Below are positions 7,454-15,462 of a stretch of 29,456 nucleotides of DNA, in pieces. This DNA comes from Syntrophomonadaceae bacterium (GTDB lineage: Bacteria > Bacillota_D > Dethiobacteria > DTU022 > PWGO01). Position numbers and translations under genes: made by a program. The notes under the pieces were generated by a model, which was given only the letters and a program-made list of their open reading frames with translations, searched no databases and was not told where the DNA came from. The stretch spans positions 1 to 29,456 of the forward strand of contig PWGT01000155.1 in assembly GCA_003554535.1 (NCBI GenBank). Direction: 5' to 3'. Each line of letters opens with the position of its first letter. Within the stretch, counting starts at the first letter, position 1.

Positions 7454-8578
7454 ATGGGCAATAACAATGCGCAGCAAAGATTCCCGGATTTAGCCGGACA
7501 AAAAATTATGGGGTGTTTTCCCCTCTACCCACCTTCCGAGCTTTTTCACGCGCTGGGGCTAACCCCCGTTACTCTGTGGAATTTGCAGGGAAAAACTCCC
7601 AACCTGGAAAAAGCCGATAGCCACATCCAGAGTTTTACTTGTTCCATTGCCCGGCAACTGGCCCAGTTTGTTTTGCAAGAAGAATCCTTTTTGGATGGTA
7701 TTTTTTCCTACAATGCTTGCGACACCTTGCGCAACATGCCCGAAATCTTGGAAGAAGGTTTAAAAGCAGAAAACCGCCAACTGCCTTTTTTCCAAATGCA
7801 CCTGCCCATGGTCTCTCTGCAACGCGAAGAGGCAAGGGAATACTTCCGGAAACAAGTTTCTCAGCTAATAGAGCAACTGGAAGAATTTACAGGCAATTCC
7901 CTTGATGGAAAAGCTTTTCAGCAGAGTGCAGAACTGTATTTTCGGCTAAGGCAAACTGCTAATCGCCTGGGAGCTAAGGTTTCCAATGGCAAAGTCAGTT
8001 ATGTTACTTTTACCCGCACCCTCCTGGAAAACAACTTTCGCCCACCCGAAAAACAGTTGGAAGAATTATTAAAGGTGGAAAAGGGTATCGGCGACAAAGC
8101 GAGCGAAAGTGAAACTTTCGAAACTTCTCCACCGGGCATTATTTTAAGCGGCATTCAGGCACCTCCCATTTCTGTAATTGAAGCCATAGAAAATGCCGGC
8201 CTTAGGGTAGTGAGCAACGACATTGCCACCCAATGTCGCACCTATTCTTCTCAACCGGAGCCATCGGCTGACCCACTCACTTACCTGGAGGAGTTTTACC
8301 GGTATCATTTTCCCTGCTCAACTCTCCAGCCCACCGTAGAGCAGCGGCCTTCTATTTTGCGCCGGAAAATAAAAGACACCGGAGCCAAAGGGATTATTTT
8401 CAGCGGAGAAAAGTTTTGCGAATACGAATTCTTAGAATACCCTTACCTTCAAAATCACCTGCAGAAAGAAGGCGTTCATACCCTGACCCTGGAGTTTTCT
8501 GTAGATGATTACACCAAAGAATCCGGAGCCCATCAAACCCGGATCGAGGCATTTGCAGAGATTCTGCATAAAAGTTAA
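7454..8578 (+). CDS. 2-hydroxyacyl-CoA dehydratase / benzoyl-CoA reductase-type small subunit (HgdB/BcrC-like)
   Basis: 374 residues from ATG 7454, six bases after AGAGGTG; a GTG at 7445 is in frame but lies within that site. The protein has the HGD-D fold, with iron-sulfur ligand candidates Cys21 (MGCFPLYPP), Cys63 (FTCSIARQ) and Cys89 (YNACDTLRN). The C-terminal KFCEYEFLEYPYL segment and a TRIEAFAEIL helix are typical of HgdB/BcrC. Such proteins pair with a larger subunit and, after one-electron activation by an ATP-driven activase (HgdC type), perform radical dehydration of 2-hydroxyacyl-CoA or ring reduction. The larger partner starts 13 bases downstream. No activase, CoA-transferase or substrate-defining gene is in view, so the substrate is unknown. 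A TATAAT at 7343-7348 could be part of its promoter. Confidence 0.85.
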   Translation: MGNNNAQQRFPDLAGQKIMGCFPLYPPSELFHALGLTPVTLWNLQGKTPNLEKADSHIQSFTCSIARQLAQFVLQEESFLDGIFSYNACDTLRNMPEILEEGLKAENRQLPFFQMHLPMVSLQREEAREYFRKQVSQLIEQLEEFTGNSLDGKAFQQSAELYFRLRQTANRLGAKVSNGKVSYVTFTRTLLENNFRPPEKQLEELLKVEKGIGDKASESETFETSPPGIILSGIQAPPISVIEAIENAGLRVVSNDIATQCRTYSSQPEPSADPLTYLEEFYRYHFPCSTLQPTVEQRPSILRRKIKDTGAKGIIFSGEKFCEYEFLEYPYLQNHLQKEGVHTLTLEFSVDDYTKESGAHQTRIEAFAEILHKS

Positions 8579-8591
8579 AGCGGGGTGAACT

Positions 8592-9905
8592 ATGATGACT
8601 GAAAACCTTGAACGGGCAAGGAAAAATGAAGGAACATCTCAAGTAAGAAGTGCAGAAACCACTTCTACAAATAAAAAAGAAAAACCTGAAAAAACAGAGT
8701 CGGGGAAGCGCTTGACCTCCATGCTCACCAACCAATACACCATGCTTCACCAGAAAGCTGCCCAAGGAGCATTCGTGATATGGGTATCCATAGTAGTGCC
8801 AGTGGAAATCTTTTACGGTTTCGAAAATGTAGTATTTGCAGTCCCGGAAAGCCACGCTGCCATGACCGCAGGCAAAGGCGTAGCTCCCTTGCAATGTGAA
8901 AAGGCGGAAAATATGGGGTATTCCCCTGATATCTGCTCCTACGCCCGCATCGACCTGGGAACGGCATTCGATGGAGGCAAGGACTCACCTACCATGGGGC
9001 TTCCCCAGCCCAACCTGCTCATTTCCAACAACAACAATTGCTCCTTAATGGTAAAATGGTTTGATGTGTATAAACGCGAGTGGGGAGTGCCTCACTTTAA
9101 CCTTGACATACCTTTTTGCTACTCTCCCCAAACTGAAGAATCTCGCAAATATATTCAAGGGCAATTCCAGCAGCTCATTCGCACCATTGAGGATCTGAGC
9201 GGAGAAAAGTATCAACCGGAAAAGGCGGCGGAAGCAGTCTACAACAGCAGCCAGACATATGCCTGCTGGAAGCAGTTCCTGGATTTCGCCAAACAACAGC
9301 CTGCCGGCATTACCGCTTTCGACACCTTTGTGCAGATGGCACCGATCCTCACTTCCCGGGGCTCTAAAGAAGTAGTAGAGCATTATAACTTTCTGTTGGA
9401 AGAAACAGGAGAAAGATTAGCCCGGGGTGAATACCCCGTTCCCAATGAGCGCTATCGCCTCCTCTGGGATAACATTGCCCCCTGGCACCAGTTACGCAAA
9501 ATGTCTACTCGCCTGGCTGAATTGGATGCCAACATCGTTACCGCCAGTTATACTTACTGTATGGGCAGCCTGGAAGGCGACATTAACCTTTATTCCTATG
9601 ATGGTTCCGAGCATCCCCTGGAATACTTGGCTCGCCTACAAAATTTCTCGGTATGCCCTCAGGGTTTAAATTTGAGATTTCAGTCCATGCGCAAGGCCAT
9701 AAATGAATTCAATATAGATGGCGTGGTATTTGCCAGCAACCGCAGCTGTAAAGTATATTCTCTAATGCAAATAGATCTACAGAAAAAAGTCACCAGAGAA
9801 CTGGGAGTACCTTCGGTATTCATTGATGTTGACCACGCCGATCCCCGCAAGTACAGTGAAGAAACCACCTTTACCAGGTTGGAAGCCCTCCTGGAAAAGC
9901 TGTAA
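8592..9905 (+). CDS. 2-hydroxyacyl-CoA dehydratase / benzoyl-CoA reductase-type large subunit (HgdA/BcrB-like)
   Basis: 437 residues. A charged, probably disordered N-terminus (1-45) precedes the HGD-D fold. Iron-sulfur ligand candidates are Cys102 (PLQCEKAENMGY), Cys115 in SPDICSYARIDLG, the strongest family signature, and Cys150 (NNNCSLMVKW). The C-terminal NRSCKVYSLMQ segment and the TRLEALLEKL end correspond to those of the small subunit, as expected for two related halves of a heterodimer. Start codons at 8592 and 8595 both fit the GGGGTGA site. It is translationally linked to the small subunit gene (13-base gap) and followed by cinA 84 bases later. Expected to be cytoplasmic and oxygen-sensitive. 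The reaction is not determinable from the sequence; a double-cubane cluster reductase is an alternative. Confidence 0.85.
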   Translation: MMTENLERARKNEGTSQVRSAETTSTNKKEKPEKTESGKRLTSMLTNQYTMLHQKAAQGAFVIWVSIVVPVEIFYGFENVVFAVPESHAAMTAGKGVAPLQCEKAENMGYSPDICSYARIDLGTAFDGGKDSPTMGLPQPNLLISNNNNCSLMVKWFDVYKREWGVPHFNLDIPFCYSPQTEESRKYIQGQFQQLIRTIEDLSGEKYQPEKAAEAVYNSSQTYACWKQFLDFAKQQPAGITAFDTFVQMAPILTSRGSKEVVEHYNFLLEETGERLARGEYPVPNERYRLLWDNIAPWHQLRKMSTRLAELDANIVTASYTYCMGSLEGDINLYSYDGSEHPLEYLARLQNFSVCPQGLNLRFQSMRKAINEFNIDGVVFASNRSCKVYSLMQIDLQKKVTRELGVPSVFIDVDHADPRKYSEETTFTRLEALLEKL

Positions 9906-9989
9906 CAATTTGTCCCGGTCACTTGCCAAATCTATGCAAGACAACTGATGCCAACTTTAAAATTAAGAAGAAATGAGGCTGATACTGCT

Positions 9990-11240
9990 ATGCGCTGCGA
10001 AATTATCTCCGTAGGAACCGAATTGTTAATGGGTCAAATCACCAACACCAATGCCCGGAACCTGGCCCAGGAATTATCGTCCCTGGGCGTGGGCGTCTAT
10101 TTTCAAACTGTAGTGGGAGACAATCCCCAGCGCCTGGAGGAAGTATTTACCCAGGCCTTACAACGTACCGAACTGGTTATTTTGTGCGGGGGACTGGGGC
10201 CCACCGAAGATGATTTAACACGGGAAACTGTAGCCCAAGCGCTTGAACTTCCCCTGGAAAAAAACAAAGACTGGGAAAAAAAGCTGGAGCATTTTTTTCA
10301 AAAACGGCAGCGCACCATGGCCCCAATTAACCGCAGGCAGGCAATGGTCCCCAGTGGTGGAGAATTGCTACCCAATGACAGGGGAACAGCACCAGGCATA
10401 TTTTTACCCCTGGAAAATAAAGTTGTGGTCCTTCTGCCCGGGCCACCTGCTGAAGCCATGCCCATCTTCCGGAACCAGGTAATTCCCCGTTTGAAAGAAA
10501 AATTGCAAAACATCGGGGAATTAGGGATCCTTCATTCTAAAATCTTGAGGGTCGTGGGCATGGGTGAATCTTCCCTGGTTAGTAAAATAGGAGATATCTT
10601 GCAAAACCAGAGCAATCCCACCATTGCCCCTCTGGCCAAGGAAGCTGAAGTGCATCTGCGGATAACTGCCCTTGCCACATCAGTCCAGGAGGCAAAACAA
10701 CTTACGGAAAACACCGCCAGCCAGATCAAAGCAATCCTGGGAAACGCCGTTTACGGGGAAGACGACGAAAACCTGGAACTGGCCGTTGCCAAAAAACTGT
10801 GGGCTCAACAAAAAACGCTGGCGCTGGCCGAATCCTGTACCGGCGGCTATCTGAGCCATCGCCTCACCAACATTGCCCATAGCTCCCTTTACTTCCACAC
10901 CGGGCTAATCACTTACAGCAACCAGGCAAAAATAGAACTGCTGGGAGTGGATTCTGTTCTCATTGAGCAGCATGGGGCAGTAAGCGAAGAAGTAGCCAGC
11001 GAAATGGCCCACTGCGCCCGAAAAAAAGGTGAAGCTCACCTGGGAATGGGCGTTACCGGCATTGCCGGCCCCACTGGCGGCACGCCGGAAAAGCCGGTAG
11101 GTCTTACTTATATTGCCCTGGCCACCCCTGAGCGGACCATCTGCCACCGCTACGACCTTTGGGGTAACAGGGAACAGATCAAGCTGAGAGCTTCGCAGGC
11201 AGCTCTTCACATTCTCTGGTCTCACCTCCTCCCTCTTTAA
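9990..11240 (+). CDS. cinA: CinA-like competence/damage-inducible protein, nicotinamide-nucleotide amidase
   Basis: 416 residues, the usual length. The N-terminal molybdopterin-binding-like (COG1058) domain starts RCEIISVGTELLMG and carries GGLGPTEDD (67-75). In CinA this half is an ADP-ribose pyrophosphatase-type domain. The C-terminal PncC domain has ESCTGGYLSHRLTN and VTGIAGPTGGTPEKPVG and deamidates NMN to NaMN in pyridine-nucleotide recycling. The ATG at 9990 places the family's conserved N-terminus exactly; an upstream ATG at 9948 would add 14 residues without a ribosome binding site. In many Firmicutes cinA precedes recA; here it follows the dehydratase pair, an unusual setting. The region after it (11241-11363) shows only a weak 5-bp hairpin. 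Confidence 0.95.
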   Translation: MRCEIISVGTELLMGQITNTNARNLAQELSSLGVGVYFQTVVGDNPQRLEEVFTQALQRTELVILCGGLGPTEDDLTRETVAQALELPLEKNKDWEKKLEHFFQKRQRTMAPINRRQAMVPSGGELLPNDRGTAPGIFLPLENKVVVLLPGPPAEAMPIFRNQVIPRLKEKLQNIGELGILHSKILRVVGMGESSLVSKIGDILQNQSNPTIAPLAKEAEVHLRITALATSVQEAKQLTENTASQIKAILGNAVYGEDDENLELAVAKKLWAQQKTLALAESCTGGYLSHRLTNIAHSSLYFHTGLITYSNQAKIELLGVDSVLIEQHGAVSEEVASEMAHCARKKGEAHLGMGVTGIAGPTGGTPEKPVGLTYIALATPERTICHRYDLWGNREQIKLRASQAALHILWSHLLPL

Positions 11241-11363
11241 CAGGGCAGGAAAAAGGTCCTGTCTATAGAACTTATATTATTATTCAATATTTGCCAACAC
11301 TTAACATCCAGTCCAACCCAAATGAATAAACTTAGATAACTTTAACGGGAGGGGGTTATTTAA

Positions 11364-13802
11364 CTGAAAAGAAAGATAGCTATTGGTTTGGGAGTAATTC
11401 TAATCTTGCTTTTAATTGGAGCAGGAAGCGTCTACTTCTTACTTCGCGCGGGGATGCCTACCTATACCGGGGAAGCTTCTCTGGAAGGCCTTAAGGAAGA
11501 AGTAACCATTGAGCGCGATGAGAGGGCAGTAGCCCACTTGCAAGGAGAAAGCATGGAAGACCTCGCTTACGCCCAGGGTTATATCCATGCCCAGGAGCGA
11601 TTGTGGCAAATGGAAACCCACCGCAGGGCCGGCCCAGGGCGCGTTAGCGAGATAGTAGGCGAAGATGCCATTGAAATGGACCTGGAAATGCGAAAAGTAA
11701 ATATGCCCGGAATAATCGAAAACCTAGCCGAGGAAACTTCACCAGAAGGCATGGCCGTGCTGCAAAGTTACGCTGACGGAGTTAATACTTTCCTGGAAGA
11801 GGATATCCTTCCCCCGGAAATGCGCTTACTGGGAGTTGAACCTGAGCCATGGACAGTAGAAGACAGCCTGAGCATTATTGGCTTGTTAGGGTACCAGATG
11901 GGCAACAACTGGATGGAAGAAGCAGCGCGCTATTCCCTGCAGGAAGAGTTGCCAGAGGAAAAGTTTGCAGATCTGATGCCACCTTACAAGGACTGGGACA
12001 CACCCAAAATCTGGACCGAAGAACAAGCCACTGCATTTAAAGAATCCAAAGAAATAGAAGAGAAAAAGCCTAACCAAATTGCAGATAATAAGTCACAGAC
12101 CTCTGAAGCAAAAGGGTTATCCGAAAGCATGCTCACCCAACATGGACCGGCCATGGAACAGAAGAAAAAATTCCTCCCCCGGCTGGGCAGTAACAGTTGG
12201 GTGGTGAGTCCGGAGATGTCTGCTTCGGGAGAAGCAGTAATGGCCAATGATCCCCACCTTCAAGCAGATCTACCTTCCATCTGGTATGAAAACCGGTTGG
12301 AAAAAACGGACGACCTAAATATTTACGGCTGGTCAATTCCGGGCGCGCCTGGGGTAGTTATCGGCTTTAACCAGCACTTAAGCTGGGGATTAACCAATAT
12401 CGGTGACTCCCAGGACCTATTTCTGGAAGAACAACACCCCGATAATCCACATAAATTCCGCTATGACGATGAATGGTATGAGGCAGAAATAATTACGGAA
12501 GAGATAGAGGTAAAAGGAAAAGAAAAGCCCGTGGAACATGAAATCATCGTCACCCGCAACGGGCCCCTTATCAATGAAGACCCTCCCATGAGTTTAAAAT
12601 GGACCGCCTATGACGTGGAAGGAAGCAGCGCCGATGCAATCTTCAACATGAACACCTCCCGTAACTGGGCGGAGTTTAAGGAGGCTCTGGAGGACTTTTC
12701 CATACCCATTCAGTGCATTGTTTATGCAGACGTGGAGGGGAATATAGGTTTTCGTCTTGCCGGCCACGTCCCTGTGCGTAAGAAGGGAATGGGATTGAAA
12801 CCTTCGCCGGGTTGGGATCCCGATTACGGCTGGGAAGGCTACATCCCCCACGAAGAAATGCCGGAATTATTTAATCCTCCCGCCCAATATATAGCAAACG
12901 CCAACCACATGGTAGCCGGTGATGATTACCCCTACACCATTGCCTATGACACCGCCCCTCCTTCCCGCATGCAGAGGATTGTGGATGTACTGGAGGAAGG
13001 TGAAGAATTCACAGCCGCAGATTTTAAAGAGCTGCAAAATGACTGGTACAACCAACATGCAGCTGATCGTCTTCCCTTATTTATTGAGGCCCTGCAAGAA
13101 AACCAGGATGAACTAAACGAGCAGGAACTCAAAGGCATGGAACTTCTTGAAGATTGGGCCCGGGAGCCAGTAAACCTGCCAGAGGAGCCCGCACCGGCAA
13201 TATTCCAAAGCTGGTACCTCAACTTCATGGAAGAAGTTTTCAAAAACACCATGGGAGAGGACCTTTTCCAGATCTTTCTGGAAAGAGCTTACCTGGCCTA
13301 TAATGCCCTGGAAAACATGCTGGAGCAAGAAGATTCGGCCTGGTTTGAACCCGGTTTGAATGAATTGCTCCTTGTTAGTTACACCAGAACCATAGAGGAA
13401 CTCTCCTCCAAGATGGGAAGCAGTCCTGCTGGCTGGCAATGGCAAGAACTGCAATCTATCCAGTTTCCTCACCAGATGAAAGATGCACCCCTGCTTGGCT
13501 CGTTCCTGTCGCGTGGCCCTTATCCCTACGGCGGGGACCACATGACCGTGGGAAGGGCTGCATACGACCTAACAAACCCTTTTCAGGTAAACCACACTGC
13601 AGGGATGCGCTATGTGGCAGTCATGCATCCCGAAGAAGTGGAGGCATATGGAGTCATAGCCGGCGGCCAGTCTGGGCACCCTCTCAGCAAGCATTACGAT
13701 GACCAGATTCAAGCCTGGCTGGATGGGGAGTTTTTCCCTCTGTATTCCACCTCAGAACAACTTGGCGAACAAGATACAGAAGTCAAAACCCTTACTCCTT
13801 AG
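11364..13802 (+). CDS. Penicillin-acylase family Ntn hydrolase, membrane-anchored, probable CTG start
   Basis: About 812 residues of the penicillin amidase/acyl-homoserine-lactone acylase family (PF01804). These are made as a precursor that cuts itself before a Ser, which then becomes the N-terminal nucleophile. The conserved LGSNSWVVSP motif places the cut before Ser276. Upstream are an alpha-chain region with AYAQGYIHAQERLWQME and a variable spacer rich in Lys/Glu (about 225-270). The first in-frame TTG (11388) has no ribosome binding site and cuts into the signal anchor. In contrast, a CTG at 11364 follows GGGAGGGGG by about eight bases and supplies the LKRKIAIGLG start expected of an exported protein; a stop codon lies just before it. 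The protein is acidic outside the anchor. The substrate could be a beta-lactam, an acylated amino acid or an AHL. It ends at a strong terminator. Confidence 0.85.
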   Translation: MKRKIAIGLGVILILLLIGAGSVYFLLRAGMPTYTGEASLEGLKEEVTIERDERAVAHLQGESMEDLAYAQGYIHAQERLWQMETHRRAGPGRVSEIVGEDAIEMDLEMRKVNMPGIIENLAEETSPEGMAVLQSYADGVNTFLEEDILPPEMRLLGVEPEPWTVEDSLSIIGLLGYQMGNNWMEEAARYSLQEELPEEKFADLMPPYKDWDTPKIWTEEQATAFKESKEIEEKKPNQIADNKSQTSEAKGLSESMLTQHGPAMEQKKKFLPRLGSNSWVVSPEMSASGEAVMANDPHLQADLPSIWYENRLEKTDDLNIYGWSIPGAPGVVIGFNQHLSWGLTNIGDSQDLFLEEQHPDNPHKFRYDDEWYEAEIITEEIEVKGKEKPVEHEIIVTRNGPLINEDPPMSLKWTAYDVEGSSADAIFNMNTSRNWAEFKEALEDFSIPIQCIVYADVEGNIGFRLAGHVPVRKKGMGLKPSPGWDPDYGWEGYIPHEEMPELFNPPAQYIANANHMVAGDDYPYTIAYDTAPPSRMQRIVDVLEEGEEFTAADFKELQNDWYNQHAADRLPLFIEALQENQDELNEQELKGMELLEDWAREPVNLPEEPAPAIFQSWYLNFMEEVFKNTMGEDLFQIFLERAYLAYNALENMLEQEDSAWFEPGLNELLLVSYTRTIEELSSKMGSSPAGWQWQELQSIQFPHQMKDAPLLGSFLSRGPYPYGGDHMTVGRAAYDLTNPFQVNHTAGMRYVAVMHPEEVEAYGVIAGGQSGHPLSKHYDDQIQAWLDGEFFPLYSTSEQLGEQDTEVKTLTP

Positions 13803-13850
13803 CCCCAAGAAAACTAGCTCAAGTATCTTTTTTTAATATATCAATTTCTT

Positions 13851-13881
13851 AAAAGCGCGGCCTGTGCAGGGTCGCGCTTTT
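13851..13881 (+). terminator. Rho-independent terminator of the acylase gene
   Basis: The perfect 9-bp stem AAAAGCGCG (13851-13859) and CGCGCTTTT (13873-13881) is followed by ATTTG. It lies 48 bases after the stop codon and ends the plus-strand acylase transcript. Confidence 0.85.
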
Positions 13882-13969
13882 ATTTGAAAGTAAACTTATT
13901 AACAGAATTACAAGAGAAAGAATATATTAAATTAGAAGGAGTGATTCATTCATAACATGCACGTAGGGG

Positions 13970-14713
13970 GTGAAAACCATCAAAGGGGTGGAAATAGAAA
14001 CATCTAACAAAATAGATGCTATTAACTTCCTTCTCCAAAGCATAGCCCTGGAAGAAGCAGCGCTGGCCAATTTGATCAACGCCGAAGGGAAAAAGCTGCA
14101 GACAGCGGGCAGGGATATGCCTTTGGATGATCTTCTTAAGTGCCAAAAGGCAGTTGCCAATGTTTTGCGCGCCAGTGTTAAATTCCAAATACTGCTCCAG
14201 TTTAAGCTGGAAGATATCCTGGAGTTTAAAAACAGAAAAGAATGCCGCTGCAGTCTTACCGGAAGTGGCATTGCCGTAGTTACCAACGAAGAAGATTTCT
14301 TTTTCGATAAAATAGCCCGGGTGCTCGATCCAGAAGTATGCGCTGACTGCGGCCTCGTTGCTGACAGCAAATTAAGCTACAGGGTAGGCGACGCCCCAGG
14401 CATCCAGCTTACGCTAACCGCTCATCCGGAAACACTGCTAATAAAATGCCCGGAAATTTTTAACCCGCAACCAACACCACAAGATCCTAATCGCATAGTC
14501 ATAAAAGGTAAGGCCCAAATTTCCTTAAAAAAACCACCAGACCCACCCTTAACTGATACCGCCAAATTTATATACACTGTCAATGATGGGGGCAGCGGCC
14601 CTCCGGGAACCGATACCCTCCGCATGATCATTACTCCTTTCAATAAAGAAGAACTTGCTCATGACAGCGGACTTATGGAGTTAAATGGAAATTTATCAGT
14701 TGGTTTGTGCTAA
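13970..14713 (+). CDS. Paralogue 1 of the SIALEEAALA-module family, with C-terminal beta-rich domain
   Basis: About 247 residues. The N-terminal module (about 15-85) has LLQSIALEEAALANLINAEG followed by a second helix ending in KFQILLQFKLEDIL. Three further genes in this window carry the same module. The rest (about 90-247) is probably beta-stranded, with Cys pairs (CRCS, CADCG) and a TAKFIYTVNDGG...GTDTLRMIIT end reminiscent of small sandwich domains of surface proteins; this resemblance is weak. No signal peptide. Proteins with this module are common in spore-forming Firmicutes and lack an assigned role; a spore-coat or cell-surface part is only a guess. The start is uncertain: GTG at 13970 has no well-placed ribosome binding site, whereas AGGGGGTGA points at ATC (13979), which aligns exactly with the TTG start of paralogue 2. 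Confidence 0.8.
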   Translation: MKTIKGVEIETSNKIDAINFLLQSIALEEAALANLINAEGKKLQTAGRDMPLDDLLKCQKAVANVLRASVKFQILLQFKLEDILEFKNRKECRCSLTGSGIAVVTNEEDFFFDKIARVLDPEVCADCGLVADSKLSYRVGDAPGIQLTLTAHPETLLIKCPEIFNPQPTPQDPNRIVIKGKAQISLKKPPDPPLTDTAKFIYTVNDGGSGPPGTDTLRMIITPFNKEELAHDSGLMELNGNLSVGLC

Positions 14714-14758
14714 TTGATAAACCATTTGTCACAAATTAACAAGAAAGGAGGGAATACT

Positions 14759-15046
14759 TTGGGAGCACCCGATATTGAAGTTGCTGATCAGGAAGAAGCC
14801 CTTACGCACATTCTGCACTCTATAGCCCTGGAAGAAGCAGCTCTGGCTACATTTATCAATGCGGAAGGAGAAAAAATCCAGAATGTCGCCGAAAATGATA
14901 TTGATGATACCGACGAACTCATCAGGTTTCAACAGTCGGTAGCCAAGATCATGCGCACAGCTATAAAGTTCCAAATGCTGCTGCAGTTCAAGCTGGAAGA
15001 TGTGCTTGAATACAAGGGAGAAAACTCACCAGCTACTACTGAATAA
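14759..15046 (+). CDS. Paralogue 2 of the SIALEEAALA-module family, module only
   Basis: 95 residues from a TTG at 14759, six bases after AGGAGGG; an upstream GTG-type opening at 14714 lacks a site. It consists of almost nothing but the shared module: HILHSIALEEAALATFINAEGE, an acidic link (NDIDDTDE), then a helix with AIKFQMLLQFKLEDVLEYK. Its DNA is close to paralogue 1 over the core (TATAGCCCTGGAAGAAGCAG is identical or nearly so), so these two diverged most recently. It begins 45 bases after paralogue 1 and is likely co-transcribed. Two amphipathic helices suggest a helical hairpin that may oligomerise. Function unknown. A strong bidirectional terminator follows. Confidence 0.82.
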   Translation: MGAPDIEVADQEEALTHILHSIALEEAALATFINAEGEKIQNVAENDIDDTDELIRFQQSVAKIMRTAIKFQMLLQFKLEDVLEYKGENSPATTE

Positions 15047-15083
15047 GCAAAAAACTCTCAATAAACAACCTGGGTAAATGGGT

Positions 15084-15109
15084 AAAAAGCCGGTATTAAC
15101 CGGCTTTTT
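15084..15109. terminator. Bidirectional Rho-independent terminator
   Basis: The perfect 11-bp stem AAAAAGCCGGT (15084-15094) and ACCGGCTTTTT (15099-15109) has loop ATTA. The T-run on the plus strand and the A-run (T-run on the minus strand) let it stop both the plus-strand paralogue pair and the minus-strand pair that converge here. Confidence 0.9.
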
Positions 15110-15159
15110 GCCTTGTTACCACATTTTGCATTACCCTACCTGATTTAGAGGAAATTTTC

Positions 15160-15462
15160 TTATTTCTTATTTGTTTTGCTATCCCCTCCATCCTCCTGGC
15201 ACTCTTTTTCCTTAAGCTCCCGGATCTCTTCCAGTTTAAATTGCAGGAGTATCTGCATTTTCAAGGCTTTATTAAAAACCTCCCGAACTGATTCTTGAAT
15301 TTGCAAAGTTTCCTCCGGGCAAAACTCCCGCAAACTTTCTTGAATTTTCTCTGCCTCGGCATTGATAATATGAGCCAGGGATGCTTCTTCCAAAGCTACC
15401 GACTGGAGAAGATCCGCAATTGACTCTTCTTTCGTGCGTCGTGGAATGTGGGGGGCGCTCAT
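15160..15462 (-). CDS. Paralogue 3 of the SIALEEAALA-module family, module only
   Basis: 100 residues. The module is clear: IADLLQSVALEEASLAHIINAEAEKIQ, shown here as LLQSVALEEASLAHIINAEA (residues about 17-36), and a second helix NKALKMQILLQFKLEEIREL (about 70-90). A short Lys/Asp-rich tail follows (EDGGDSKTNKK). The ATG at 15462 directly abuts the TAG stop of paralogue 4 and is preceded by GGAAGGAGAG within that gene, so translation of the two is coupled. It is transcribed toward the bidirectional terminator at 15084-15109. Nothing in it suggests export or an active site; a structural or adaptor role is an inference. Function unknown. Confidence 0.82.
   Translation of the reverse strand: MSAPHIPRRTKEESIADLLQSVALEEASLAHIINAEAEKIQESLREFCPEETLQIQESVREVFNKALKMQILLQFKLEEIRELKEKECQEDGGDSKTNKK

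Noticed and set aside
8400..8894. 164-codon minus-strand frame across the two dehydratase subunit genes
   Set aside because: Spans the junction of two well-supported plus-strand genes and has no family features.
7454..9905. Complete 2-hydroxyglutaryl-CoA dehydratase operon
   Set aside because: The activase gene and any CoA-transferase are missing from the window, so a specific pathway cannot be claimed.
11241..11363. Terminator after cinA formed by CAGGA and TCCTG
   Set aside because: Only a 5-bp stem with no T-run; too weak to call.
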